Below, in pieces: positions 25,881 to 37,614 of a stretch of DNA of 64,000 nt. Numbering within the stretch: the stretch's first letter is position 1; every line of letters starts with the position of its first letter. A program made the translations under genes and the position numbers. Source of the stretch: Tanypteryx hageni (Eukaryota; Arthropoda; Insecta; Odonata; Petaluridae); contig CM054115.1 of the NCBI GenBank assembly GCA_028673005.1, positions 195,928,370 through 195,992,369 on the forward strand, read 5' to 3'. The notes under the pieces were generated by a model. That model had not been told where the DNA came from and searched no databases. It was given only the letters and a program-made list of their open reading frames with translations.

Positions 25881-26094
25881 GGCACTGTCTTCACTTTTCA
25901 TTCATCCATTATCATGACATCGGACTATAATCCTGTAGGCATTATTTTTGTTTTAGGATAGCATATGGTTGTAATTTTAATCTTTCTGCTAAAACAGTCA
26001 ACATTAATGTAACTCAAGTTTTTCTGTTACCTGTTGTTTTGATTATTGCAGATTTTGCACCTTTTTCATTGATAGCATAATTAGATGTTAATTA

Positions 26095-26635
26095 CGGAAA
26101 TTCCGGTGAATTATGCCATCATTTGTTTTGAAATCTGCGAAATGATATTCACCAACAGACAAGGAGTTGTTCACACAATACTTATTCACTTAACATCATC
26201 GTTCAAAACTAAAATTCAGTAGTTCTCTAATTTGTTAAATAACACGTAATTTGTATGTATTCAGCATATATTTCGAACACGTATTCAGGCATAAGTAATA
26301 GTTTGTTCATTCATTGAAAAGGTTTTTATTTGAAAGGAATGTAAGATAAAATCACAATTAGAGAATTTATGGCGTAAAACCGTTGAATGGGTAAATTCCA
26401 GTGACACACCATCATTTGTTTTGACATCCTCAAAATGATATTTGCCAATAGGCAAGGAAAGTTTAGTTTTTTGCTTTTGGGAATCGTTCGCGTAATAAAT
26501 GTTCACTGAACGTCATCACTCAAAAATAAAATTTATTAGATCTCTACTTCGTTAAATAATACGTCATTTGTACATATACGGCATATATTTCGAACTTATG
26601 TATTCAGTATAGGTATAGTTTGATCAATCATTTTA
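26095..26635 (+). repeat. two-copy tandem duplication, about 290-bp period
   Basis: 26095-26325 and 26385-26635 are diverged copies in the same orientation. They share CATCATTTGTTTTGA, AAATGATATTYRCCAA, GTTAAATAAYACGT, GCATATATTTCGAAC and TAGTTTG.TCA.TCATT. It is non-coding. Confidence 0.75.
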
Positions 26636-27770
26636 AAAAATGTATTTAAAAAAAATAATAATTAATATCTGGATAGTAAGTTTTCATTGAAACTTTTCAG
26701 TAGATATAATTATTTTATCTTATGCTTCATATGTACAAAAAAATGTCGATAACTGTGCAAACTTACTTTATACCCAAATCTAAGATGACCCCCAATTTTT
26801 GCAAGCTGAAATTCTGAAAAAACCCTCATCTTGGATTCAGGTAAATATGGTAATTAGGTGTTTGATACACTTAATTAATAATATCTGTATAAGCTGGATT
26901 ATCGATAATTAACTTGGTTTCCCCTCAATTCACCCTAAAAGCAAGAATCAGATGTGAGGTAGGTACACTTCAATTTCTTATTTTAACTGCACAAAAATGT
27001 TACCTGTGTACAGTGTCCACCCCTACTTTATGACCTAAATTTTGGTCTTCAAACTGTGCATTATGCACTACAACATATGGCAGTTAGAACTTAGTTCCGT
27101 TGATCTTTATCAAAAGTTTCCTATATTTGCATTTGTGGACTGATAGAATTACCGAAACCTTTGGAGCAAACATCCCAAAACTGGTACAAAAACTATTTTT
27201 GTGTAGACACTGAGACAAGTGCTCCAAAACCAGTACTGTTCCAGCCAAACCAGTATGTATGGTCACCTTACCTATAATATACACTTCAAAGTTAAAAATA
27301 AATATGCTATACTTAAAAATAAATCATATTTATTATATAGAAATACACAAAAGAAAATATGCTTCAAGTACAAAGAATTAGTACATAAATGATGTCAACT
27401 CTTGTATTATTTATATTATTAACCCTTCCTGGGCAGTAGCAGAATATTCCACAGAGTTAAAAGTGTTCTAGCAGTTGGCTATCAGATATATCCAAAAATT
27501 CACATGAATCCCTTAAGGGGGCTAAGTGCATACAATGAAACTTTGATTTTACGTTTTTGAAGGGACCGGCTTAAAAAACGTAAAATTGAGGAAAACATAA
27601 AATTGAGAAAATTTCAGATTCATTATCCTGAAGAAAGTTTTATGCTTATTACCATAGTCATAAAAATACGTTAATAAAATACTACAATAACAAAAATACT
27701 AAGCTTTAATAGTAAAGATAGTAATTACATATTTCAACTGTTGATGGCGTAATTTTGTGGAATGATTCCA

Positions 27771-28676
27771 TAATATGAAATAAAAACAATGTAATTTTCC
27801 ACTATTTTATAAAACTAGTGGTACCCGCAAAAACTTTTGTGAAGTCAGTCAGAAATCTGCATATTTAAAAGTAATAATAGCCAATTTCTCCTTATAAAAT
27901 TAGACAACTGATATTTTGAATGTTGTTTGTTTTTATAATTTATATGTGCAATTTTAATTGTATCTCTCATACAAAAAAGGTCACATTCCAGTATTGAAAT
28001 AAAGAAAGATTGTTTTCTTTTGGTAAATCGTTAAAAATGCCCACATCTCACACACAGTTTACTGAATAATAATAATCTTTAATCATTAACGTTGCAATCT
28101 ATTAAGTCTGAAATTACTACAACTATTATTTCAATGCTTCATAAACAGCACAAAGTGAATAACGCAATTATTTTGTCTATTTGAAGACTTAATAGACGCT
28201 AATTCAATCGGAGGAAACAATGCGATCGCCTTGGCAAAACCCGGAAAGAGTACGAAAAAGCCATAAAATTTCGAAAATAAATGCGTGTTTCTGAGAAATT
28301 ATTCCATGTGACATCTAAACATCGCAGGACTAAGATATTTTATAGTTTTAGCCGTCGAATAAAGCAAAAACGGAGAAATTCGGTCCATATTTACATATTT
28401 TAATGAATGAAAGAAATAAACCTCGCACCTTGAAAAATCAAACCTCCTATGTAAACATATGGAAAAATATAATCATCTCCCGGAGTCGAATCCAGGACAC
28501 TTCCACAAACGAAAATAGTTTTCCCAGGGTCTCCTAATTGGCAGAAACAAAATGGCATTTACAGCATTACTCTATGACAAATTGTTCAAGAGATAAAAGG
28601 GGGAACAGACAGACTGACAGACATTGAGTAATTATATATAAAGATAGTGGAAAATTACAGTTTTTATTTCATATTA
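27771..28676. repeat. 38-bp inverted arms around a repeat insertion
   Basis: The left arm 27771-27808 (TAATATGAAATAAAAACAAT and GTAATTTTCCACTATTTTA) and the right arm 28639-28676 are near-perfect inverted copies. Between them lies a copy of repeat R5 in minus orientation. Without that insertion the arms would form a palindrome of about 77 bp flanked by TA. Confidence 0.75.
27811..28638 (-). repeat. dispersed repeat R5, copy 1
   Basis: On the reverse strand it begins TATATATAATTACTCAATGT, CTGTCAGTCTGTC and ends GCGGGTACCACTAGT. The second copy at 63035-63535 shares CAGAAATCTG, CGGAAAGAG.CGAAAAA, CATAAAATTTCGA and GGATTCGACTC. The tRNA B-box-like GGATTCGACTC suggests an ancestral tRNA-like module, but no A box was seen. 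The family is known to me only as this invertebrate-type pattern, ending in CCGCAAAA.CACTAGT. Confidence 0.75.
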
Positions 28677-28778
28677 TAGTATTCACATATTCAATGTTTG
28701 TATAATTGTTTCATAAAAAATTATATAGATTTGTTTCTTTTTCTTTGGGACTTTTACCTGTCTAATTCATTTTCAATC

Positions 28779-29600
28779 TTACATCACCATTACACTGTCA
28801 TTAGTGTCAAATCTAGACAAATATTTTCTTGCCATTTTTAATCCTCGAAGTGCAGCTAGGAATGAAATAGGCATAGAATTTACAACTAATTCCATCTCTT
28901 CTTCTTCATCTTCTTCAGTTGGAACTAACTGTTCATCTAACACAAGGCCAACAGTTTTCACGTCACATGTTTCAAGAGCACTATAACACCCCTCAAATTT
29001 TACCCCAGCACTTTGCATACAATGCCAATCAGTCTTTTCCATTTCATTTAAGATCACAACCAAGTCTACAGAAATGGTTTCATCACTCACATTCATTGTA
29101 ATCCCACATTTAGAAAAGCAGTTTTATACAGTTGATGCTGATACTGGTCACCAGGCTTCGGCTATAAAGTAAAGTAAAAGACTCAATTTCATTTTCGTAG
29201 TGTTTTGAAGCTCTCCTCCATCTATCAGTGCAACACCTTTTTGGATGAATTGCTATCTGTGGTTGAATTTATAAACATCAATTATACCCATGTCCAGGGG
29301 CTGAAGATGGCTCAAGCAATTAGGTGGGAAGAAAACAACTTTGACGTTTCCCAAATGAAGTGTATTCCTTGAATGAGCGGCACAATGATTAACAAAAAGG
29401 AAAGTTTTGCTGTTTTTTGCTCTCATTTGTGTATCCTATGCTATCAAAAAGTCTTCAAAGACTTGAGCAGTCATCCAATCTTTTTTATTAGCCACATATT
29501 GAGTAGGAAGCTTCATAACATTCTTGAAGCATCAAGTATTTTTAAAACTACCAACTACCACAGGTGGTAGCAGTGTCGAATCCTGAGATTTTTTGATACG
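28779..29600 (-). pseudogene. pogo/Tigger transposase C-terminal half
   Basis: Read right to left, the segment MKLPTQYVANKKDWMTAQVF (about 29520-29460) is followed by an in-frame stop, then FLFVNHCAAHSRNTLHLGNV (about 29412-29350). The Asp of the usual DN.AAH block reads Val-Asn. VVFFPPNCLSHLQPLDMGII follows, with the third catalytic Asp intact. A 105-codon open frame (28779-29096) continues with TISVDLVVILNEMEKTDWHC and an acidic stretch (PTEEDEEEEMELV). This layout is that of TIGD4/6-like or jerky-like pogo transposases. The N-terminal DNA-binding half is not recognised upstream, where a hAT remnant begins. Confidence 0.82.
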
Positions 29601-29673
29601 GAAGCAATTAATTATGAAAATCAGATCTAACCTTGTTATTTGAAATGCAGAGGAATTCCCCTTTCCTTCTTTG

Positions 29674-30790
29674 CTAATTCTGCAATGACATCATCATAGA
29701 ACACAGGTTTTTGAGAAAGTTATTTGATGAGGGCTTTTTCGATTGATAGAATTGATAATTTAGAGTTTCTTGATTTGTGGAATTCCTCACGAATGTTTTG
29801 ATAAGGTTGAGAGCTGAAAAACTCCGTTCAGTTGAGACACTGGTCGCAGATATTGTTAATACTAATTCACATAATTTTGCCACTTGAGAGTAAGTTTTTG
29901 TCTAAATTGTTTTCTTTAATGAAATGATATAATTCACTAATGCTGTTTTTATCAATATCTTCTATTTGATACAAAACAGAAAGTTCAGAATGCAAAGCAG
30001 CTATGTCGAAATAATTTCCGTAACTGTTTTTGGGGGAGTTGAACGTATCTTGTTTAATTTTTTGCAGTGCAACTTGGGCAACACAAGAAATTAAATCATT
30101 CTGTATTGCACTGAACATGTCGTGAAACACTATGGAATGTTCCAAATGGTTTCCCAAAGTTTCGTCATATTTAGCAACCAATTCGTCCAAGTTCACATAA
30201 TTACCTTTATTTACAGTCCCTGAATTCGTCAAAACCACAAAAGCCAAGTTTGTGGTCTCCCAAAAAACAAACAATATCAATAAGTCTTTTTTTCCTGATT
30301 TTTCTTTACTGCTTCGTTATGCTGGCAATGCATAATTTCTAACTGCTTATCTAAAACATATTATTCGAGTTCTTCCATATGTTTTTCTTGAAGAATTGAC
30401 TGTATATGTTCTTTACTTATCAAATGTCTCTTTATTACCTTATGAAGATTAGTCAAGTCAGAAAATCTCATTTTAGTCCAAACAATTTTTTCGTTCGAAA
30501 AAGTAAGCACGGCCAACAAAATAATTCTGCTTTGCTCTCACATCTAGTCCACCATTCGACAATGTTCTAATCTACCTTAAAATGTCTTGTGGATGATTTA
30601 ATTTTTATGTTTAAATTTAGGCGAGGTTTTGGCCTACATGTTTGGATAATTTCACTTTGCCCAAAAATTATTCGAGGAAAAACCTTTCATTAATAAATTA
30701 CACACTGCACAACATGAAACCTCACCAGAGCTGCTTGAAAGCACAACAGAAGCATTTGAGGCACTCAGTCCACTCATGTTTGCAATTTTA
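29674..30790 (-). pseudogene. hAT transposase remnant with internal deletion
   Basis: Read right to left, it starts MSGLSASNASVVLSSSSGEV and CCAVCNLLMKGFSSNNFWAK (about 30778-30640), then KMRFSDLTNLHKVIKRHLIS and KEHIQSILQEKHMEELE (about 30470-30370). This is the TTF-type finger arrangement of ZMYM1/ZNF862-like hAT proteins. An open frame 29867-30280 continues (LFVFWETTNLAF, NYVNLDELVAKYDETLGNHL) and then passes directly to C-terminal sequence (YFDIAALHSELSVLYQIEDI). The last frame (29674-29883) is the hAT dimerisation domain: LVLTISATSVSTERSFSALN. The middle, including the catalytic core, is missing, so this is a non-autonomous internal-deletion derivative. Confidence 0.85.
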
Positions 30791-31487
30791 AAATTGCTTC
30801 CACTCGGTACTTGATTACACGGAGAAAAACAGCAAAATTACTCCTGAGCCAAAATGTTTGGAAATAATATCTGTTAATGCACTACTATGGCACAAACACT
30901 TTTATAGGCATGAAGGTTCATGTGAAAGGTCAGAATTGCGACTTATTTCAAACTAATATAACTGGACCAGATGCCTAGTCTCCGCTTGTATAGTACAGGG
31001 AATGGCTCATCAACATGTACGCGATAATATTCTTGCTTCCTAGTATGCTAGTAGTGTTCTTTTCATCCATTGTGTGGTGCCAGCTGTCAAGGTGGATTTA
31101 TAAAATGTCGCGCAATTGCACGGTTTTACTGAAGGCATGCTTCTAAAACTGCACTTGTGAATGACATCAACATTACACAGAAGAAGTTATTTTTCCTTTA
31201 GACCTTTTACCACCATGGCACGATTCTACTCGTATGGTAAGAGTTTTATTTGGTCGCAGATTATAAAACAGTCCCGTCTCATCTGCATTGTAAATGTCAC
31301 AGAGCATATAGTCTTTTACCTGTTACAACTGCTGGCCTGTTTCTCAGTTTTCAACATCGTCAATATTAACACTTTTATTTTCACCATATATAGTTTTATA
31401 AACAACATAGCGGAATTTCCCTTTGAACATCAACCGCGACTTTGTAGTGTGATTAGAATACAACTTCTGAGGTGTGTGTATGTAAAA

Positions 31488-31492
<5 letters not shown>

Positions 31493-31555
<63 letters not shown>
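31493..31555. repeat. (TA)n microsatellite
   Basis: About 31 uninterrupted TA units. Open frames through it on both strands (poly Ile-Tyr) are artefacts. Confidence 0.97.
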
Positions 31556-31560
<5 letters not shown>

Positions 31561-31827
31561 GCTTACGGAAAAGGAAAGGTAAAATGGATATATGTATGGC
31601 AACAAGGTGTTGGGTTCTCTCTCTGTAGCTGATGAAGGAATAATTCCGAAAGCTTCTACGTTTGTGATGTTTCTGTGTTTTAGTGTTCTTTTACGTGTGT
31701 CGCTTCGACATCCCCGGGGCCCCGCCAACCTGAAGTCGTCTGATTGGTGAGTGCTCACTGGGTTTCCTCATCCCAACACCTTGTTGACATCCATATATTC
31801 ATTTTACCTTTCCTTTTCCGTAAGTTG

Positions 31828-31875
<48 letters not shown>

Positions 31876-32460
31876 CAATCTGTTAAACATCCGCATGAAC
31901 GGTCACCGGAATAGCGTTTCTCTCAGACGCCTCCTCCCAGTTGCATTACACGCCAATACCCACAATGTCTCCTTCAATAGTTGCTACAATGTAAGGGTTA
32001 TTCGCGCCTTACCCTATGACACTCCTGCTCCCCTTCTCCAACACTGGGAACTAGCACATATACATCTTCTTGACTCTTTCTCCCCCCCCTGGCCTCAACC
32101 TCCGCTAACCCTATTAGCCTCCTTACAATTTCTCCTCTGTTACATTGTAGCTATTCGCACTTTACCTTACCACACTCCCTCCTTATTGGCTATCCACCCT
32201 TCCTACTCCCCGCCTCCTCCAATCATCAACCTTCCCACATCACCCTGTCATTCCCCACCAAGTGTGTCACTTTCAGATACTCTTTCGCTGAAGAAGGGCA
32301 TAGGTCCGATAAGATTGTGTGTTTTTTTGTGTTCACGTGTTTTACATGTCTCTTCGACACCCCCAGCAGCCTGCCAACTTGTTAAGTGTCCGCTGGGCAT
32401 CCCTCAACACCTTGTTGCCACCCTCATCACTACCTTTTCTTTTTCCTAAGTTTATATATA
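31556..32460 (+). mobile_element. Penelope-like element tail copies
   Basis: This block shows three structural relations. First, 31556-31614 is an inverted copy of 31768-31829 (shared CTTACGGAAAAGGAAAGGTA and CAACAAGGTGTTGGG). Second, 31670-31830 is repeated directly as 32318-32460 (shared CTTCGACA, GCCAAC, CAACACCTTGTTG, ACCTTTYCTTTTYC). Third, both repeats run into TA runs (31831-31873 and the short 32452-32463). The plus frame 31880-32080 encodes RMNGHRNSVSLRRLLPVALH and NVRVIRALPYDTPAPLLQHW, resembling the GIY-YIG endonuclease region of Penelope-like elements. Tails with inverted and tandem partial copies are typical of these elements. The assignment rests on pattern recognition, and the family differs from the one at 47.4-48.2 kb. 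Confidence 0.6.
31831..31873. repeat. second (TA)n microsatellite
   Basis: About 21 TA units directly after the TTTCCGTAAGTTGT tail; compare the run at 31493-31555 on the other side of the inverted repeat. Confidence 0.95.
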
Positions 32461-32463
32461 TAA

Positions 32464-32880
32464 ATAGATGGCAGTAGCGTGCAGTTTGGGATGAGAGGAA
32501 GTAGGCTGAAACCGGAAGAGAGGGGGAGAGAGTATGGTGGCGTCGAGAGAGGAGTAGGAAGTGAGTAGAGACGACAAGAGAAATCGGTGTGCATCGGCGG
32601 GCTACCGTAGCAATAGTCCCTAAACGCAGAACATACGCGACAATATATATATATATATGGGTGCTAAAATATCCTAAGGTCATATCCCAGGTTATTGGCT
32701 ACAGTGATAGGCTAGGCAACTCCCCAATACAGGACAGTGGTTAACAACATGGCGAATTTATCCACACAATCACAACTAAATTGCAATTAACAACTTGAAA
32801 TGTGCTCAAAAGATCCAGCAAGATAAGAAAAATTTATGAGGAAATATACCATCATATACAATGGGAATAGCGAATGAAAA
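32464..32880. other. unassigned interval
   Basis: The first 190 bases are relatively GC-rich and purine-rich (GAGAGGGGGAGAGAGTATGG), ending in a short TA run at 32644-32658. They may be further Penelope-like leader sequence. The rest shows nothing recognisable. Confidence 0.35.
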
Positions 32881-33530
32881 TACAGTAATACCCCTATTTA
32901 CATCAAGGATGCATTACTGAAAATCAATGTAAATCAAACCAACATAAACGGGAAGTTTTCCCCATAAGAATCAATACTACAAGGAGGTGATCAGTGCAAG
33001 ACGTTAGAAATTTTACCATGAATATTACTTATTTGGATTTATCATGATTTTTCTTAAATTTTATATAAAATATAATGGTAAAATAAATTTCACAACATGC
33101 CCTTACCTTGTGTATCTTTTGGCTTCAATGGAGACTTTTCCAATCTCCATTGTTTTCTTTATCGAAAGTTTCCGGAATTTCGTTCTTCTATTTTTTAAAA
33201 GTAATTTCTCAATTCCTTATTTTTCCTTTATTAAAAGGTGTTTTTTATTAAATCCTAGGCTCCCTTTTTTACAATCTTTAAAATATTTCGGTTTTTCACA
33301 TTTCGCGCTAATTAATAAGTTTGTTCAACGTAAAGAGGTAGTTATGATGCCATCCTACCAACTCTAGTTTTCATTATGTACAGGCATACTGCAATCAAAA
33401 GAATGAATTAAAAGATTCGATATTCACGATTTAAAGACAAGTGAAATACTTCAAATTAAATCAGTCATAATGATACCACAATTAACACACAATAAAATGT
33501 TTTAATAAAATAATAAAAAAGTATGATTAC

Positions 33531-35307
33531 CTACTCAGAAGTTACGGGATTTTTAAAATATATGTCAAGTGAAGTCTGCTTCTTGGCCCGAGTTTCTGAC
33601 TTGTAAATGCTTTTACAGCAAGAGATAGAGTCATGCAATGCCCTGATGACTTTTGCAGATCGTTTTCTTTGATAGGATCATCATTCTCAATTCTATGCAG
33701 CTTCATTAATTAATTCAAAAAATCTGGCGAGATCTGTTGTTGTCCGACTTTTAGGCGCTTTTGTTCTATGTTGTCATCTCCCTCTGATGATTGTTGATCA
33801 TCAAGCTCCATCAACTCTTTGTTTGTTAGTTTTTCACCATGAGATTGCAGTAAATCCACACGTCCACTTCAATGAAGTCCTGTGCAAGCCCAACAATCCC
33901 CTTCTGGGGAGTAGGAATGACATCAATATCAAATCCTCTGAAATAAATAATGTCTGGCCAGATTTTGCACCATGCACCATTCATACACTGGCTTGTTACA
34001 TCACCCTATGCCTTGCCTATGTTTTCACGCCTTACATAATATGATAACTCTTCTAAAACCATGTGGTGCTCTGATTCCCTGCCCTGCCATCATCTGAGTC
34101 TTCTCCGGAGGAAATATGCTTTAAAAGTGCGATTGCACCTTGGTCCATTGTCCATTGGCTGGATCAATGAAGGGGTGTTTAGTGGCAGGAACATGACCTT
34201 TATGTTTGGGCACAGGGTTTCATAATCTAGTCTGTGGGCGGTAGCATTGTCCAAGAGGAGAATAATTTTGAATTCCATGTTCTCCCTTTTCCAGTAATCC
34301 CTCAACATTGGCACAAGATACTCAACAAACCACTCTTTTAATATTTTTGTGGTGATCCAAGCTTTCTTGTTACTTTTCCATACGACTGGGAGTTTTGATT
34401 TCACGCAACTTCTCATTGCCTAAGGGTTCTCGCTATGGTAAACAAGTAATGGCTTTAGTTTTCAATCATCTTCTGCATTTCTGCCTAGCAGCAGCATCAA
34501 CCGATCTTTTGAGGCCTTAAAGCCTGAGGCCGTTTTCTCGGCACATTAGATAAATGTTCTTGATGCCATCCTTTTCCTTAAAAAACCACTTTCAACAAAA
34601 TTAAACACCTACTTTGGGTCATATCCACTTTCCTCAACAATTTTCATATAAACAGGGATGAAAACTCATTAGCCAAATCTTCATTGGCACTAGCTGCTTC
34701 TCCTGTCAACTTGAGCCCATGGAAATTGTATCGTTTTTTAAACTGGTCAAACCATCCACGGCTGGCAATAAACATCTCCTTGTCTGAGGAAGAATTCGTT
34801 CCCTCATTCTCTACTAAGACATTATAAAGACTATTTTGCTTTTTCCTGTATTATAGCTTGATTTACAGGTGTCTTCTTTTTATTGAGGTCCTCAATCCAC
34901 ATGCTCAGTAAACGTTTCATCTTTTCCAGCCGAAAACTCCTTTGCATTGTAATCAACTTAGCTGTTAATGGCATAGCATGCTGAGCAATTAACCAAGTTT
35001 TATCTGCATTTGTATAAGCTTTACACACATTCATCGGAGGTAAACTTAATTGCCGACCAACATCAACTGCATATTCAGCATTTCTCATACACAGCACTAA
35101 TTTCACTTCCAAATTCACAGATTTACAAGTTTTCTTACCCACGGTCTCACCCTTATTAATTTTAACACCCTTACAACTCATTAGGGTTATTAATAGTGCT
35201 GAATATTTCACAATAATATCACAAAATGCGAAACTATCAAATGGCACAATGAAACTTTTGGACTTTGTATCAGCTGGGGATTTTTCAAAACCAATATTTT
35301 TGATCAT
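33531..35307 (-). pseudogene. TIGD1-like Tigger transposase, inactive
   Basis: This is a pogo-superfamily DDE transposase that would move the enclosing element. From the upstream Met at 35307 to the stop at 33531-33533 it spans 1,777 bp, very close to the roughly 590-codon family length. The order seen is an N-terminal CENP-B-type helix-turn-helix (NKGETVGKKTCKSVNLEVKL, SLPPMNVCKAYTNADKTWLI), a second DNA-binding part (RLEKMKRLLSMWIEDLNKKK, VNQAIIQEKAK), then the catalytic core. Its first motif reads FNFVESG where the family has an Asp; the Val codon is 34594-34596. NKKAWITTKILKEWF, ILLLDNATAHRL and SLIQPMDNG (34100-34360) follow with two catalytic Asp residues. The C-terminal tail has IVGLAQDFIEVDVW and ends KKQTSLDIYFKNPVTSE, a PCNA-binding-like motif. 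Several stops and frame changes disable it. Confidence 0.9.
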
Positions 35308-35760
35308 TGACTACCAACCTACTAGTTAGTAGTCCATTGCCAAACCTATGGGTTGGTAGCAACTGATTCATAGTGATTCATTTGGTAAACATACGTAAAA
35401 GTTATTAATAATGAACTGATAAAGAAATGGTATCACAGACATATTAATTTTATCCTTAGTTATGAAATTTAAAACATAATTTAACATAACCACCTTTAAG
35501 AATTAATTTCAGCAAAGTAATTCCATGTAAAACGAAACTATTGATCATCCTGTTGAAAATCAACCAAGAAATGACTTCAGAAGGAAGAAGATACTATAAC
35601 TGCACTTGGTAAGACAGAGCAAAGTCAGATGTAATTGATATTGAAATCAATGCCTGGAATAATATCTAACACATATATAATTATCAACGTTAAAAAACCA
35701 AATCTCACCATCAAATTCTAAAAATCCTGTTCTTATACTTTCTTTTCTAATTTACGAGTA

Positions 35761-36443
35761 CAGTAGTCTCGATTATCCGAGCCCCACTTATCTGAGCTTC
35801 TGTGGTAACAGAGGCAGCCCTCTCCAAATACAATGTTGTTTATAGCTTGCAGTCAAGGTCATAGGTTATTTACCACATGTAAATCGTGACTTTTCACGAC
35901 TTCAGTTATCAGTTGATACATTGTGTAAGATTCACGAAGCATGGGGCTACATTCAGCTGCAACAATGTATGTAATGGAGGCATGGTCCCCTCAACGGAGG
36001 CTCGGATCGTCGAGTCAGTCGTCGACGAACCTCAGTAAAAAGGAGACATTAAACTACACTTCGATACCCACGGACTTGTCCATCCTTGACATTCATCATT
36101 TTTTATACCCTACAATAGTTAGACGTTTCTTGACTCTACTGAATAATGAGTGGGGAAAGAAAGCGAGTTGTGGTGTCTCTAGAGACCAAATTAAAGGCTA
36201 TTCAACGATTTAGGTGGCGGAACATGGCGGCCAAAAAGCGATCGACCAAAGTTAGGCAGAAATCATTAAAAGGCTATTTTGCTTAAGTAATATCAATAAA
36301 TTGTTCTTTTAGTTTAGTTACGTATAAAATAAATTTTCTGAATATACATAGGCCTATTTTTAATACCTAAAAATGAAACTTCCGTTTCATCTGAGTTTAG
36401 AGGTTAGCTTGGTCCACTTTACCATGGATAATTGAGACTACTG
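35761..36443 (+). mobile_element. nested Tigger MITE
   Basis: Inverted ends CAGTAGTCTCGATTATCCGA (35761) and, on the reverse strand from 36443, CAGTAGTCTCAATTATCCAT are flanked by TA at 35759-35760 and 36444-36445. It is 683 bp long and contains a mini-ORF with both ends of a pogo transposase. It is inserted inside the Tigger1-type element, so it is the younger insertion. Confidence 0.88.
36146..36286 (+). CDS. 46-residue deletion derivative of a pogo transposase
   Basis: The ORF starts MSGERKRVVVSLETKLKAIQ, matching the N-terminal CENP-B-like helix-turn-helix start of jerky/Tigger transposases. It then passes in frame through RFRWRNMAAKKRS to the terminal RQKSLKGYFA and stop at 36284-36286. 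The end carries QKSLKGYF, which fits the PCNA-interaction consensus (Gln, two any, Leu, two any, two aromatics). The whole middle including the catalytic core is deleted, yet frame and stop are preserved. It may be only a neutral relic. No promoter or expression evidence can be read from the sequence. Confidence 0.6.
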   Translation: MSGERKRVVVSLETKLKAIQRFRWRNMAAKKRSTKVRQKSLKGYFA

Positions 36444-37482
36444 TAATTATAATTATTTTTGTATTAATACTTTAAAATTTTATGTTAATTAAGTATAGTA
36501 ATTCATTAACAGCTTCAGGAAGATGAAAACAGAAAAATCTGAAGATTTTCAGACTTTTTTCGATATTCCGAAAAATCTGAAATAACGACCAAACTTTGAA
36601 GCAAACCAATTTATATCGGTACAAAGGTACTAAATGATCAACAACGTAACTTAGAATCAACGTAAATAGGGGCAACGTAAATTGTGGTATTACTGTACAA
36701 GATGAAAAATTAAAAAATCACTTTCAAAGTGTTAATAAAATTGTTAATTTTTCAACAGAATCAATTTTATGATTTCCATATCATATAACTTTATGTTTTT
36801 GCTAATACATTCGAATTTCACCCCTTAATTTAATCACATCAAAATTCTCCACTTGGTGAATGATTTGTGAAAAGTTTGCGCCCACTTAAGGGGTCATGCA
36901 GTGTTGTTAATTAGGGTGCACAAAATGAATGCTGGATGGTTCTTGACGTCATTTTAATGCCATTGCACCTTCTGATATGATCAGCCAAGAGTTGGTCGTT
37001 TGTGAACGACATATCTCTATGTTGCGGTAGACATGTTTTTCATGGCATGACTACTTTGTCAATTGATAAATATTTTGTTGTAGTGAGTTGACAGTCGTCA
37101 AAAATTTTTATTCTTACACCTAAACAAATTTCACCTGCACGGATGTTCTGCCTGCATTATTTATGCTCAGGAAGTTAAAAATTAAATATGCATAATGATA
37201 TCTTTATTTGCTTTTCATATTCAAAATAAATAAATAAATAAATAATATGATGGATCTGAAGAGTAATATTTATATTTAAAACAAATAAAACTATTACTTA
37301 TGTTCATAAAATACTGGTCAAAAGCTCAAAAATAATGAGTCAAAAATGAGGAATGAAATTTATAAAACTTAATAATCTATGCAAGACTAACAGAAACAAA
37401 AAGCAGATTTCAGTTATTCATTAAATAAATAACAGTTACTTATAGACAAAGAAAATTGCAGATGTAATTACAAAAAAGGTCA

Positions 37483-37614
<132 letters not shown>

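Larger units (their letters stand above)
32883..36695 (-). mobile_element. Tigger1-type DNA transposon with TA duplication
   Basis: The terminal inverted repeats are CAGTAATACCCCTATTTACA at 32883 and, on the reverse strand from 36695, CAGTAATACCACAATTTACG. The TA target duplication sits at 32881-32882 and 36696-36697. Inside is a complete-length but disabled TIGD1-like transposase on the minus strand and, near the right end, a nested Tigger MITE (35761-36443). Subtracting the nested element leaves about 3.1 kb. Confidence 0.9.

Noticed and set aside
31161..31758. Open frames encoding long Ile-Tyr runs on both strands
   Set aside because: They are translations of the (TA)n microsatellite and carry no information about a protein.
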